27,500 nucleotides of DNA from Prorocentrum cordatum. Taxonomy: Eukaryota > Sar > Dinophyceae > Prorocentrales > Prorocentraceae. A model generated the notes under the pieces. That model was not told the origin of the DNA and ran no database searches. It saw only the letters and a program-made list of their open reading frames with translations. A program made the translations under genes and the position numbers. The stretch is from the NCBI GenBank assembly GCA_963575745.1, contig CAUYUJ010021662.1:87444-114943 (forward strand), given 5' to 3'. This document shows positions 7,955 through 16,689 of the stretch, in pieces. The number at the start of each line of letters is the position of its first letter. Positions within the stretch are counted from its first letter, which is position 1.

Positions 7955-8095
7955 CTTTGGGCGCTCCGCGCGGACTTCGCGGATCCGCGCTGTGCCCCCC
8001 TGACAGCGTCTCCGGCGCCGCCCCCGGCGCGCTCCGCGCGTCGCCGGGGAGGGGTTCCGGCGCAGGTCCGAGAAGTCCGCGCGGAGCGCCAGAAG
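7955..8095. mobile_element. GCGCTCCGCGCGGACTTC inverted-repeat element (family I)
   Basis: The left end CTTTGGGCGCTCCGCGCGGA continues CTTCGCGGATCCGCGC. The inverse of the right end reads CTTCTGGCGCTCCGCGCGGA followed by CTTCTCGGACC. The arms are about 35 bp around a GC-rich loop. It starts directly after the family H copy, making three adjacent elements in under 600 bp. AAG precedes the left end and ends the right end, so any duplication is at most 3 bp. Confidence 0.75.
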
Positions 8096-8125
8096 TTTGT
8101 GTTCATGGCGTTTTTCTTCTTCGAA

Positions 8126-8247
8126 AGAGGAGGAGGAAAGGAGGAGCAGGAGGAGGAGGAGGAGGAGGAGGAGGAGGAGGAGGAGGAGGAGGAGGAGGAG
8201 GAGGAGGAGGGAGAGGAGGAGGAGGAGGAGGAGGAGGAGGAGGAGGG
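8126..8247 (+). repeat. GGA trinucleotide tract
   Basis: This is about 40 GGA triplets with one AGGGAG interruption near 8210. Confidence 0.95.
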
Positions 8248-8489
8248 CGGCAGTGCGGTGACGACGCCCGTGGCATGCCACCCAAACAGGAACACACGGG
8301 GAAGCGGGGGCGGGGCGCGTGGTGTGGTCGGAGGCACGGAGTGTAGCAGCAGCAGTCGCCGTCGTATGAGTCGTAGTGCCATTTTTTTTGTGGGGTGTGT
8401 TTTCTTGGCGTGCTCATAGCAGTCGTAGCACCCCTACCAAGGATTGATGGCCCCCATCGTGTGTCCCCGAATGGGGGGGGCCCAACTGG

Positions 8490-8780
8490 TTGACCCATCG
8501 ACGTCCCACGAAGTCGGGGACTGGGGTCGCCAAACCCTTTGTTCCCGGCGAAATTGGAGGAGCTGCAGTCAGCGGCACCGTTATTCATGGGTACTCACTA
8601 ACGGGTATTTCGGAAGTTGCCACTTTAGGGCATCATCTTGGCATTGTGGCGTTGCCCACATCAGTGAGGGTTGGGTTCGCTGGGTCACTGGCCAAATTAC
8701 CCGTCGGTGGAGTCCCCGTTGGAGGGGCGCTGATGCAGGATGAGCAGGTTCGTGCCGCGTTGACGCGGCGGCGAGCCTAG
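8490..8780 (+). CDS. weak candidate exon, Gly/Val-rich
   Basis: An open frame of about 96 codons has natural amino-acid variety and no low-complexity run. It starts near MTHRRPTKSGTG and includes EIGGAAVSGTVIHGYSLTG and LAKLPVGGVPVGGALMQ. Third positions are only mildly G/C-rich. There is no signal peptide, clear membrane segment or motif I recognise. It lies outside all mapped repeats. It may be an exon of an unidentified gene or a chance frame; I lean slightly to chance. Confidence 0.2.
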   Translation: MTHRRPTKSGTGVAKPFVPGEIGGAAVSGTVIHGYSLTGISEVATLGHHLGIVALPTSVRVGFAGSLAKLPVGGVPVGGALMQDEQVRAALTRRRA

Positions 8781-8821
8781 CGCGGACGTTCCAGGGTCGA
8801 CGCTGCCCGTGGCCCAGAGTC

Positions 8822-8925
8822 AGCCGACACCGAGCGATCCGCGCGGCCACGATCGTTCAAGGTTGAGCGATCCACGCGGTTTCGGAAACCAGTGCGCAGG
8901 TGGTCGCGGCATGAACCCGGCCGTT
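8822..8925 (+). repeat. diverged dispersed repeat, copy 2
   Basis: This is the partner of 340-455 in the same orientation, sharing ACGATCGTTCA, GA-CGATCC and GGAAACCAG blocks. Confidence 0.5.
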
Positions 8926-9160
8926 TAGGATGCAATGTCTGGGAGGTTCAAGTCAGCATTGGGTCCAGCATGCTGCATACTCCCGCGCAGTACCGCTTCA
9001 TCCCGTGGAATCCGGTTTAATCCAGCTTAGCCATGGGCTTAATCTGGCCTGATTTGGCTCATTGGCTCCTTAATCGGGCTGAGTATTAGTCTTTACAGTC
9101 GAAATCGATGATAGGGATTTGTAGCCTTCCCAAGGGTACCCTGCATCCCTGCCTCCTCGG
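8926..9160 (+). repeat. TTAATC-rich degenerate repeat near 9000-9070
   Basis: Short variants of GCTTAATCTGGCCTGAT and TTTAATCCAGCTTAG occur close together. They match the words that fill 22220-22300. The rest of this stretch has no feature I can support. Confidence 0.45.
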
Positions 9161-9300
9161 TCCATGCCTGACTGCTTTCGATGGCCCGCCGAGCTCGAAA
9201 AGGCTTCAGCACGCGTGTCCAAGGCCCTTGCGTCTTCGTCGTGGATCTTTACTCTAAGTGTTGACTGTAGCCTTCAATCGTTCTGGCGAAGGCCTCCAAT

Positions 9301-9350
9301 GGAGGAGGAGGAGGAGGAGGAGGAGGAGGAGGAGGAGGAGGAGGAGGAGG

Positions 9351-9404
<54 letters not shown>

Positions 9405-9462
9405 AGCAGGAGCAGGAGGAGCAGGAGCAGCAGGAACAGCAGGAGCAGGATGAGGAGGAGTG
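9301..9462 (+). repeat. GGA tract passing into a GGAGCA hexanucleotide array
   Basis: Pure GGA runs from 9301 to about 9353. It then becomes GGAGCA repeated about eight times (9353-9400), followed by mixed GGAGCAGGAGGAGCA. One frame gives poly-Glu then (Glu-Gln)n. Confidence 0.9.
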
Positions 9463-9561
9463 GCCCGCCGCCATGTAGGCCCCGTGCCACCAGGGGGCGG
9501 CGCCCGCTGGCCGCTCAAGCAGGGCTGTCGGCCTTGCTGGCCAGGTCGGCGCGGGGGATCG

Positions 9562-9777
9562 GTGGTTCCAAGATGGGGTCCTGAGGTCAGCGAGCGCGTT
9601 CCACTACTCGCAGAGCGCCTGTTCGCAAGCGACATCAAACGAGCGTTGTTCGATGTGCAGTGGAGCCTCTGTGCCTCGACGCGATGGATCCAGGCCATTT
9701 GCGAGCAGCTACCCTGCGAGCAGTGGAGCGCGCTTGATTATGCGGGTGGGGTCCTCGGGACGAGAAGCCACTTGTGA
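9562..9777 (+). CDS. candidate C-terminal exon, unknown function
   Basis: A frame ending with TGA at 9775-9777 contains SERVPLLAERLFASDIKRAL, then FDVQWSLCASTRWIQAICEQ and LPCEQWSALDYAGG. It has balanced composition, four Trp/Cys-rich turns and predominantly G/C third positions. The frame is open upstream to about 9460, but the 9460-9560 part is Gly/Arg/Pro-rich and less convincing. The exon boundary is therefore unknown. I recognise no domain. Its immediate neighbour upstream is the GGAGCA tract. An alternative is a remnant of a decayed gene. Confidence 0.35.
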   Translation: MVPRWGPEVSERVPLLAERLFASDIKRALFDVQWSLCASTRWIQAICEQLPCEQWSALDYAGGVLGTRSHL

Positions 9778-9968
9778 ATCCCTCCCTGCTCGTAGCAGGA
9801 CCCCATCCCTCAGCACCCCATCTTTGACCCGCCGAGGGGGGTCGCTGGGGATCTCGGCGGCGCGCGGAGGTGGGTATGGCGGAGGGGGGAAGGCCTCTGA
9901 GAAGCTCTCCTGCTCCCTGGAAGGCGGGGGCCTTGTATAGATGTAGGGCTGGCGCCTTCTAAGACGCA

Positions 9969-10140
9969 GCCTCCTTCAGGAGGGGAAAGAACATACAGAC
10001 ACAATGGATCGTCGATTCCCAGGAAAATATGGGAAAGTATGGGACATGGGGGTGAAGACGAAATTCCCCCAAAACACAAAATATATGGTGAATCCTGGGA
10101 CTTGTGTGTATCTATCTGTGTGTCCCTGGGCCCCTTCTCA
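9969..10140 (+). mobile_element. CACAGACACAAT-family element, copy 3 (family H)
   Basis: It shows TTCAGGAGGGGAAAGAACAT, CAGACACAAT, TCGTCGATTCCCAGGAAAAT, TGTGTATCTATCTGTGTGTC and CCTGGGCCCCTTCTCAAG. As in copies 1 and 2, the edges can be read TCAG|GAG and CTCAAG|. No clear target duplication is present. Confidence 0.7.
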
Positions 10141-10192
10141 AGAAGCCTTCTACCCTCCCCCTACCCCCTCGTGCGCGCCACCAATCGCTGAT

Positions 10193-10236
10193 TGTTGCTG
10201 CTGCCGCCGCCGCCGTCGACGCCGTCGCCGTCGTTC
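10193..10236 (+). repeat. CTG/CCG/TCG triplet tract
   Basis: This is a run of G/C-rich triplets, GCTGCTGCCGCCGCCGCCGT, then CGACGCCGTCGCCGTCG. Confidence 0.75.
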
Positions 10237-10247
10237 GGTGGAGGGAG

Positions 10248-10368
10248 ATGTACTGATGCCGCTGGTCGTCCTGGGGAGTCCCCGTCGCCACAGCCGGAGT
10301 CGCCTCGCAATCCTGGTCCGAGCGTGCCCAAGGAGAGGTCCTGGGGGTAGCGGTATCGGCGCCTTTCT
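10248..10368 (-). repeat. single inverted copy of the 115-bp repeat
   Basis: The minus strand reads GATACCGCTACC, then CCAGGACCTCTCC, GCACGCTCGGACC, a GAGGCGACTCC block, and ACTCCCCAGGACG. This follows the order of the units at 2700-3055. One translated frame keeps TPRTSP--RSD---EA-P-VA in both places. Confidence 0.65.
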
Positions 10369-10531
10369 GCTCCTCCAGTCGTCGCGATGGGGGAGGAGCG
10401 GGTCCTGAGGGAAAGGGTTCCCGATGCTGTTCGCAGCTTTCGGGCGCTCCAGGCCCTCCGCGGACACCGGGACTGTCAGGAAACGATTCAGGATGAAGAA
10501 TTTCGTCTTCGGAGCATAGAGGAAAAAGAAC

Positions 10532-10668
10532 TATGCACATACACCGATTCTGGCCAGGCCCATCCTGAGCCCAGGATCGGTGCATACGCCCTCCTACCTT
10601 GGCCAGGAAGGCATATGCACCGATCCTGGGTCAAGGATGGGCCTTGCCAGGATCGGTGCATGTGCATA
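10532..10668. repeat. long palindrome with ~57-bp arms
   Basis: The left arm 10532-10590 contains ACACCGATTCTGGCCAGGCC, CATCCTGAGCCCAGGATCGG and TGCAT. It is matched by the inverse of 10611-10668 with few mismatches, leaving a ~20-bp loop. Each arm is itself palindromic around CACCGATCCTGG, so the same 12-mer occurs four times in alternating orientation. Confidence 0.9.
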
Positions 10669-10740
10669 TTTCTCTTCGCCCCAGAGCAGGCCCCAGGGTT
10701 CAGGACCCGTTTCCAACAGGACCCGCGTCCTCCGGGCTGA

Positions 10741-10889
10741 GGTCGTCGCCGTCCTCGCGGTCGGTGCCGTCGCCGCCGTCGCCAGGGGCGGTCGTGGTCG
10801 TCGTCGTCGCCGTCGTCGCCGCTGCCGCCGCAGTCTACGTCGTCGTCGTCGTGGTCGGCGTCGTCGTCGTGGTCGGCGTCGTGCCTGGC
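10741..10889 (+). repeat. GTC-rich triplet tract
   Basis: This is a degenerate GTC/GCC/GTG triplet tract. It gives poly-Val/Ala or poly-Arg in the forward frames. Confidence 0.85.
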
Positions 10890-10932
10890 GTTTCTTTTGG
10901 ACGCATGCTTTTTCCTTTCAGCTGCTGGTCGC

Positions 10933-10963
10933 GGCCTCTCTCTCTATCTCTCTCTCTCTCTCT
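10933..10963 (+). repeat. CT microsatellite
   Basis: CTCTCTCTCTATCTCTCTCT runs on to about 10963. Confidence 0.9.
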
Positions 10964-11379
10964 GCCTGGTTTCCGGCCTCTCCCCCCCCGTTCTCCGCCC
11001 TTGCCTTCCTGATCCATCCGCTCGCATCCCCTCCCCCTCCCCCCGCTGCTCCACGAAGACCGGAATCCGTGCGCTCGGAGAAGCGCTCCGCGAGAAGACC
11101 GCTGCTGCTGCGGAGGCCGGCGATCTCTTTTCCCAGGGGGGCCCCGTCACCAAACCACCCCAACCCAACCCGAAGGCCACGATTTGCCCTCCGTTTCCAG
11201 TGTGGGGGGGGTCGGGAAACATGGAAAAACACATATGAAGCCCGTACCCCCCCCCCCCCAATCCGAAATTCGGGTCTTCGGGTTGGGTTGGGGTGGTCTG
11301 GCAGGTAGTCACATTCAAGGCCACTCGCGGTGACACAGAAGGGCCTCTCCGATGGACCCCCCCCCGTGGGTGCTTGGCG

Positions 11380-11815
11380 TCTCTGCCCCGCCTCCCCCCC
11401 GCTGTTCCGTGCCGGCCGCCCCTCGCGTTCCCGCCCCCGCCCTTTTCCGCCGCCTCCGCCCCTGCTGTGCTTCCCGCCCGCCCTTCCCGCCCCTGCCTCT
11501 GCCTCCCCCCTTCCCCCTCCCCCCCCCCCCCCCCCTTCCTTCCTCCCCCCCTCCCCCCCCTTCCCCTCGGACCCCCCCCCCGCCCCCCCTGCTCCATCCT
11601 GCCGCCCCCTGCCCCTGCCGCCCCTCCTTGTCTCTTCCTTCCCTCCCCCACTCCCCCCCTGCCTGAACCATATCCCTCACCTCGTGCCACTCCTCTTCTC
11701 CCTCTCGCCCCCTCGACCTCTCATTCCTCCTCCCCCTCCCTCCCTCTCGCTCTTTCCCCCTCCCTCCTTCTCCCTCTCTCCCCTCCTTTTCTCCCTCGCC
11801 CTCCTACCCCCTCTC
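11380..11815 (+). repeat. C-rich polypyrimidine region
   Basis: This is over 400 bp of C/T-rich sequence including a run of about 18 consecutive C at 11518-11535. The long proline-rich frames here are compositional. The opposite strand is G-run-rich. Confidence 0.8.
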
Positions 11816-12005
11816 GCCGCTCATGGCTCCGCGCGTGCATGCCCCAGCCCATTCAGGGAGTGAAACACGTCGATCCTGTGCCCATGATCGGGCCGGCTGG
11901 GGTCGGCGAGGTGGATGCGCGTAGTCGACGTCCTCCTTGTGCACGTCGGGGGCCCCGAAGAGGGAGGGGACGAGACATGTGTGCACACGTGGGCCTGGGC
12001 CGTGA

Positions 12006-12695
12006 GCGCTCCCCGATGACAGGCCCTTTTTGTTCGTCCCTGTTGTTGCTTCTCCTTCTGCTTCGCCCCCGCGTGCCAATACGGGCGTGTATTTTGTTGC
12101 CTGCCCGACGTCTGTGGCCATTGGCGAGCGCAGGCGTTCGGCCGTTTCAGAGCAACGGCTGGACGTCGCAGGCGGACCTTGGGCCTGCGCCCTGGACGCC
12201 TCGCCGCGGCGGAGCGATGACTTCATCGTCCCTGGCCCCCGCCATGCCGTCGCGCCGGAAGAAGGTGGGGTGCGGAGGCTAAAACGACGCGAAGATCGGG
12301 ACAAAATCGGATCGGGATAACTCGAAATCTCTGAGAATCGGCGGGCTTGGAGGATGTATTGGGCGCCGCGGCCGCTCCAGAGCGTTCAGGAATGCTCTGA
12401 GAGCGCTCCGGAACGCTCTGGAGCGATTTATCCCGATCCTAGCCCTGTTTTACGGAGGCGGAGGACCGCGGAGGATGGTCGGAAACGCTTGGCAACGCTC
12501 CGTACGACCCTCCGGGACGGGAGCCCTGCCGCCAGGCGAAGGACTGCGGAGAGACGTTGGGGGCGCGTGGCAGCGTTCCGTACGATCCTTCTGGGCGGGA
12601 GTCAGGCCGCCAGGCTGCCAGCGGCCCCTTTAGTCGAGCTCGCAATCGGGCGATGCGGGGTGGCAAGAGATCCGAGGATATGCGGTGACCTCTGA
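12006..12695 (+). CDS. coding-like region split by a possible GC-AG intron
   Basis: One forward frame is open from 12006 and carries a natural, GC3-rich sequence (ACPTSVAIGERRRSAVSEQ, then LDVAGGPWACALDASPRRS) up to 12277. A MITE occupies 12280-12452. The same frame resumes after it with a 26-residue motif repeated twice: RRRTAEDGRKRLATLRTTL continuing RDGSPAA, and RRRTAERRWGRVAAFRTIL continuing LGGSQAA. The frame stops at 12693-12695. Removing 12278-12457 (GC...AG, 180 nt) keeps the frame. I recognise no family; the repeat is basic and probably helical. The upstream boundary is unknown. Another coding-like frame starts within a few bases of the stop, so this may be the front part of one broken gene reaching 14118. 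Confidence 0.4.
12280..12452 (+). mobile_element. TAAAAC-family MITE with 7-bp TSD (family J, copy 2)
   Basis: The ends are TAAAAC...GTTTTA with an inner inverted GATCGGGA(T/C)A block. Both flanks are CGGAGGC (12273-12279 and 12453-12459), a perfect 7-bp target duplication. It differs from copy 1 mainly by a ~9-bp insertion near 12345 and a few substitutions. The duplication supplies GC at the 5' edge and AG at the 3' edge, so a 180-nt GC-AG excision restores one target copy exactly. Confidence 0.88.
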
Positions 12696-14118
12696 TTACC
12701 GCCAAGATGAAGTTGACGCCCTGGGTCAAGAAGGCCGACGGCACGCGCAAGTCCGCGGGTGGCCCCGCCGCTTCGACCAACCCAGTCATTGGCCACTTTT
12801 GTAATGAGGAGCGCAATTCCGACTCTTTCTTCGTTTTGGCCTACGAGGGCGGTGGGATTTCAATGTTCTGGAGCATCAGCTCGGTCGCCTTACGCGAGGA
12901 CGTGGCAAAGGTCATGGGCGGCGAGTTGCCGAGGACGCTCATCAACATAATTCTGGACCCCTTGCGCCAGTGCTGCCGGCTACATGTGTTTCAGGTGTCA
13001 CGGAAGCAGACAGTGCGGCGATAACATCTTTTGGATCAGGCCAGGATCCGATCGCCTGAAGTCCGAATTGTCCAACCTGGGGGACAAGCAGAAGATGGAA
13101 TTTCCGTCGCAGCAGACCAGTGCCACCGAGCACGCCATAGAGGCGGAGCTAGCGAAGAACACGGGCGGCCCAGTGGTACCGAACGGCCGGTTGAAAAACA
13201 GATTTCCGAAGCTGTCCCGAAGCTGTCCCGAAACACGGGCGCTTGGAGCGGCAGCAGATTTCACCATGTGCCTTCGGTGGAGATCAACACATCGTGCACC
13301 TGCGCCCGCACTTCAAGACGGCCCCATTCAAACCGAAGGCGCGGGTGCGGTTCGCGGCGCCGGCGCAGGTGAACGAGCCACGCGGCGCCACCGCCGGTGG
13401 CCGCTGGAGATGCGCGAGCAAAAGGCGCGGCCGCAGGTGGTCAGAGAAGAACAACGACGCGCGGGAACGCCGTGCCGTTGCGTTCCCATCCTGTTTCATC
13501 GTCGCGCAAGGCGGCATGGAAATGACCAGCGACGAGAGATCGAGCAGCCCGAGCAGCGCAGCCCGGAGGACCAGGCGGAGATGGTTCACTTCGGCCACGG
13601 GGCCCCAGAGCAGGGAGGGCACGCTGTCGATCCCGAGAGCGGCCAAGCTGGCGTCCGTCATCAACGCCACGGGAGGGGATGATTTCAAACCGGACGGGCC
13701 GTTGGAGAGGGACTTCGGCGCAGCCGTGGGAGCTATCGATTCCAGCGACGAGGGGGCTTCCTATATCCTATATACCCAACGAGCACGTGCCTACATTCTC
13801 GGAGGAGAGGACCGCCGAGGACAACGCTCAGGGGCTAGTGCGTCCGCCCCTGGTGCGAAGACGAGCGCCTCTCCCAGGACCAGTTCTCGAGCAACTACCA
13901 CGCTGTCAGCCCGCCCGAGAACTGTCCCATGTTGAACGAGGCACAACGCGACAGGGCGATCGTTCGCCTGCATGCGTTCTCTGACACCTCGGGCCCCCGC
14001 GGGCTCGGGGCCCAAGACGGGCTGGGAGAAGGGGCGGCTCGCGGCGCTGTGGGGGCGTGCGCTCGAACGCCAGGGGGCTGCCGCGCAGGTCCTGATCGAG
14101 CGCGACAAAAAGCTCTGA
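12689..14118 (+). pseudogene. frame-broken coding region, unknown protein
   Basis: Coding-like sequence with strongly G/C third positions runs through this span but changes frame repeatedly. An ATG at 12707 in GCCAAGATGA opens MKLTPWVKKADGTRKSAGG to about 12950. The next frame carries IFWIRPGSDRLKSELSNLGD and HAIEAELAKNTGG to about 13215. A third has QHIVHLRPHFKTAPFKPKAR. Later pieces are AKLASVINATGGDDFKPDGP, then VPTFSEERTAEDNAQG, then DERLSQDQFSSNYHAVSPPE to 13985. The end is GWEKGRLAALWGRALERQG with TGA at 14116-14118. An 11-bp direct duplication (GAAGCTGTCCC twice at 13207-13228) accounts for one break. No family is recognised. It is either a young pseudogene or a gene with sequencing indels. 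Confidence 0.45.
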
Positions 14119-14230
14119 TCCGAGAGTCGGCGGGGCCCGGTGGGGCGCTCTGGTGACGGCGGCGGCATCCCAGGCGGCAAATGAGGGCGGGGCGCGGCCG
14201 TTTCGCAGGGGGAACGGCCGCCGGGCAGCT

Positions 14231-14393
14231 TCAGTAGTAGGGCCTCTGCAGTGGAGCCTCAGTAGTAGAGCTTTTGTAGTGGAGCCTCAGTAGTGGAGCG
14301 TCAGTACTAGAGCTTCAGTAGAGGATCCTCAATCGTGGAGCGTCGGTCGTGGAGTTTCCCTCGTAGAATCTCAGCACTCGAGTCTCAGCAGTA
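14231..14393 (+). repeat. ~15-bp tandem repeat, TCAGTAGTAGAGC type
   Basis: About eleven degenerate units of TCAGTAGTGGAGCCT and relatives occur in tandem, decaying toward the 3' side. Confidence 0.85.
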
Positions 14394-14674
14394 GATGTTC
14401 CCCTTGAGCCCCCCGGTAATTTGTATACCCAACAAAGGCAGGTTGCTGGTTGTTCGGTTGCTCGGTGGGGGAAGCGGGGTCTTCAGAGCCGGCTTGGGTA
14501 GTGGGGAGGGATTGGGTGCAGACGTCTCCGTGGGTTGGGGTCTTCGTGTTCGGTTATTACTATTCTTAGGTGTTGTTGTTGATGTTGTTGGCGGTGGTGT
14601 TGAACTTTTCACTACTACTGAACAGTAATTACGATTGGCCCCCCTTTGGTCACACATGTGTTTTTCCACTTAAA

Positions 14675-15290
14675 GTGCTCTTCCCAGGGCTCGCACCGTG
14701 TGTTTGATCAGGGAAAATATTCCTCCTCAAACTGCGCCGTTGGCCCCTGGACTATAACAGCACTCGCTCCCGCCTGATATTTCCTCGCAATGTATTGAGG
14801 AAGCGCGCCATCGCTAGGGAGCCCCTTGCAATTTATCCAAGAACTGCACTTTTGTTTTTGATTTCCTCGCAATCGTTCGCCATTCCGGAATCGCGCTGTT
14901 TCCTGAGGAATCGCACTCTCGCCCGGGATTTCTGGGCGAAGTATGCAAGACTCATGCATTCGCGTATGAAGTGCCCCTCCCGGGGCTCGCTGTGTTTTTG
15001 TTAGTGAAACTCTCCCTGCTCAAATTGTGCCCTTGGCCCCCGGTTTACAACAACAGCGGCTCCCGCCTGATACTGTCCCTACGGTGTATCCCCAAATCGC
15101 ATGTGCGAAGGGCTTTCTCATAAATTTAATGCAGGAGCCACAGTTTCGCATGGGACACCCTCGCAGTTTATTCAGACGCCACGCCCTCGACACTGAGGAA
15201 CCACGCTCTCGCTTAGATTTCTTCACGATTTACTTGGGAATCGCGCTATCGCTCGAGACGCCCTCGCGACTCTTGCAGGGCGAATGCGTT
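14675..15290 (+). repeat. ~296-bp tandem duplication with shorter inner repeats
   Basis: The block starting GTGCTCTTCCCAGGGCTCGC at 14675 recurs diverged at 14971. Both continue through CTGCTCAAA/CTCCTCAAA, G.GCC.TTGGCCCC.GG and GCTCCCGCCTGATA. Inside, units with GAGGAATCGCGCT.TCGCT and TTTCCTCGCAAT recur. There is no coding potential. Confidence 0.75.
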
Positions 15291-15299
15291 AGCAACCCG

Positions 15300-15640
15300 A
15301 CTGTTCGACCGGGCCGTGTAGGCCCGTCTTCCCGACCCGCCCGTTCGGGTCTACGCGCCCGATCTGCCCGTTTAGTCCTGCCACGTGCTTTCTGCTCTTA
15401 GCCCTCCTCCTGATATTTCCTCTCGTGCTCCATGTTCCTCCCATCCCCTTGTCCCTTCCTTCCATCTGTGTCCCCTCTTCTCCTGCCTTAGGGGCTGCAC
15501 GAAATGCACACGTTGCAGGTAAGAGGGATACACCCCGAAGGGGTTACGACCGAAGACGAACAGGGCGGGCATCGAGGGTTCGGGATATACGTGTTGAGTA
15601 GTGGCACGCGAGCACGAAAGAGCGACCAGCCTTAACATGT
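15300..15640. other. gene-free stretch
   Basis: No gene, array or element end is supported here. GTTCGACCGGGCCGTGTAGG followed by CCCGTTCGGGTCTACGCGCC contains short internal repeats of CCCG. Confidence 0.3.
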
Positions 15641-15647
15641 TTGTTGT

Positions 15648-15852
15648 CGTTGCAATTGGTGGTGTTGTTGATGTTGTTGTTGTCGGTGTTGTTGATGTTG
15701 TTGTCGTCGGTGTCGTTGTCGTTGTCGTTGTCGTTGGTATTGTTGCTGTTGACGTTGGTGGTGGTGCTGTTGTTGTTGTCGTTGTGGCTGTCGTTGTCGT
15801 CGTCGTCGTCGTCGTCGCAGTCGTCGTCGTTGTCGTCGTCGTTGCTGTTGTT
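15648..15852 (+). repeat. GTT/GTC triplet tract
   Basis: This is a degenerate tract of GTT, GTC, GAT and GGT triplets. GTTGTTGATGTTGTTGTYGG occurs twice in tandem at about 15665-15720. The forward frame is poly-Val. Confidence 0.9.
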
Positions 15853-16152
15853 AAACCGATTGGGGACCCACCTGATGGGTCGGCGAATGCATAGCTGATT
15901 CACAACAGGGAGGCCACCAGCACGGGACGAGCAACAGAGGGCAGCGCTGCCGTTATGCTGTTGATGTGCTCGTTCACTCGTTTCTCTGCTGCTCCTCGAG
16001 GCGGGGGAGGGGGGGGGCCTCCGCCGAGGGCTTTGCCGCCTGCCCGCCACCCGCTGGCAGCAAAGGAGGGCAGGGGCGCGCGATGGCGCGCGAGGGCAGC
16101 CGATCGCGGAGCGATCCGCCGCGCGGGGATGGCGAGGGGGCGAGAGAAAGCC

Positions 16153-16671
16153 AGGAGGAGGAGGCGGAGGAGGAGGAGGAGGAATAGGAGGAACAGGAGG
16201 ACGGGAAGGAAGATGAGGAGGAGGAGGAGGAGGATGAGGAGGAGGAGGAGGAGGAGGAGGAGGAGGAGGAGGAGGACGCGGAGCAGGAGCAGGAGCAGGA
16301 GGAGCAGGAGGAGGAGGAGGAGGAGGAGGGAAGCAGGAGGAGGAGGAGCGGGAGGAGGGAGGAGGGAGGAGGGAGGAGGAGGGAGGAGGGAGGAGGGAGG
16401 AGGAGGTGGAGGAGGAGGCGGAGGAGGCGGCGGAGGAGAGGGGAGGAGGAGGAGGAGGAGGAGGAGGAGGAGGAAGGAGGGAAGAGGAGGAGGAGGAGTA
16501 GGGAAGAGAGGAGGAGGAGGATGAGGAGGAGGAGGAGGAGGAGGAGGAGGAGGAGGAGGAGGAGGTGGAGGAGGAGGAGGAGGAGGAGGAGGAGGAGGAA
16601 AAGAAGAAGGATAAGGAGGGAAGAGGAGGAGGAGGAGGAGGAGGAGGAGGAGGAGGAGGAGGAGGAGGACG
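16153..16671 (+). repeat. 0.5-kb GGA tract
   Basis: GGA repeats are mixed with AGGAGGGAGGAGGG, GGAGCA and GAT variants. The purine strand is the plus strand. Confidence 0.95.
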
Positions 16672-16689
16672 GGTGCCCAGACCGTTATG

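Noticed and set aside
8350-8390. CGTAGTGCCATTTT resembling the dinoflagellate spliced leader (CCGTAGCCATTTTGGCTCAAG)
   Set aside because: There is an extra T in the middle, and the following bases are a T run, not GGCTCAAG. Too weak to be a relic.
11293-12282. 329-codon plus-strand frame rich in proline
   Set aside because: The first two-thirds is the polypyrimidine tract. The 3' part overlaps the better GC3-rich frame used for the 12006-12695 call.
14231-14393. CRISPR-like array
   Set aside because: Units are ~15 bp, degenerate and contiguous with no unique spacers. The context is eukaryotic.
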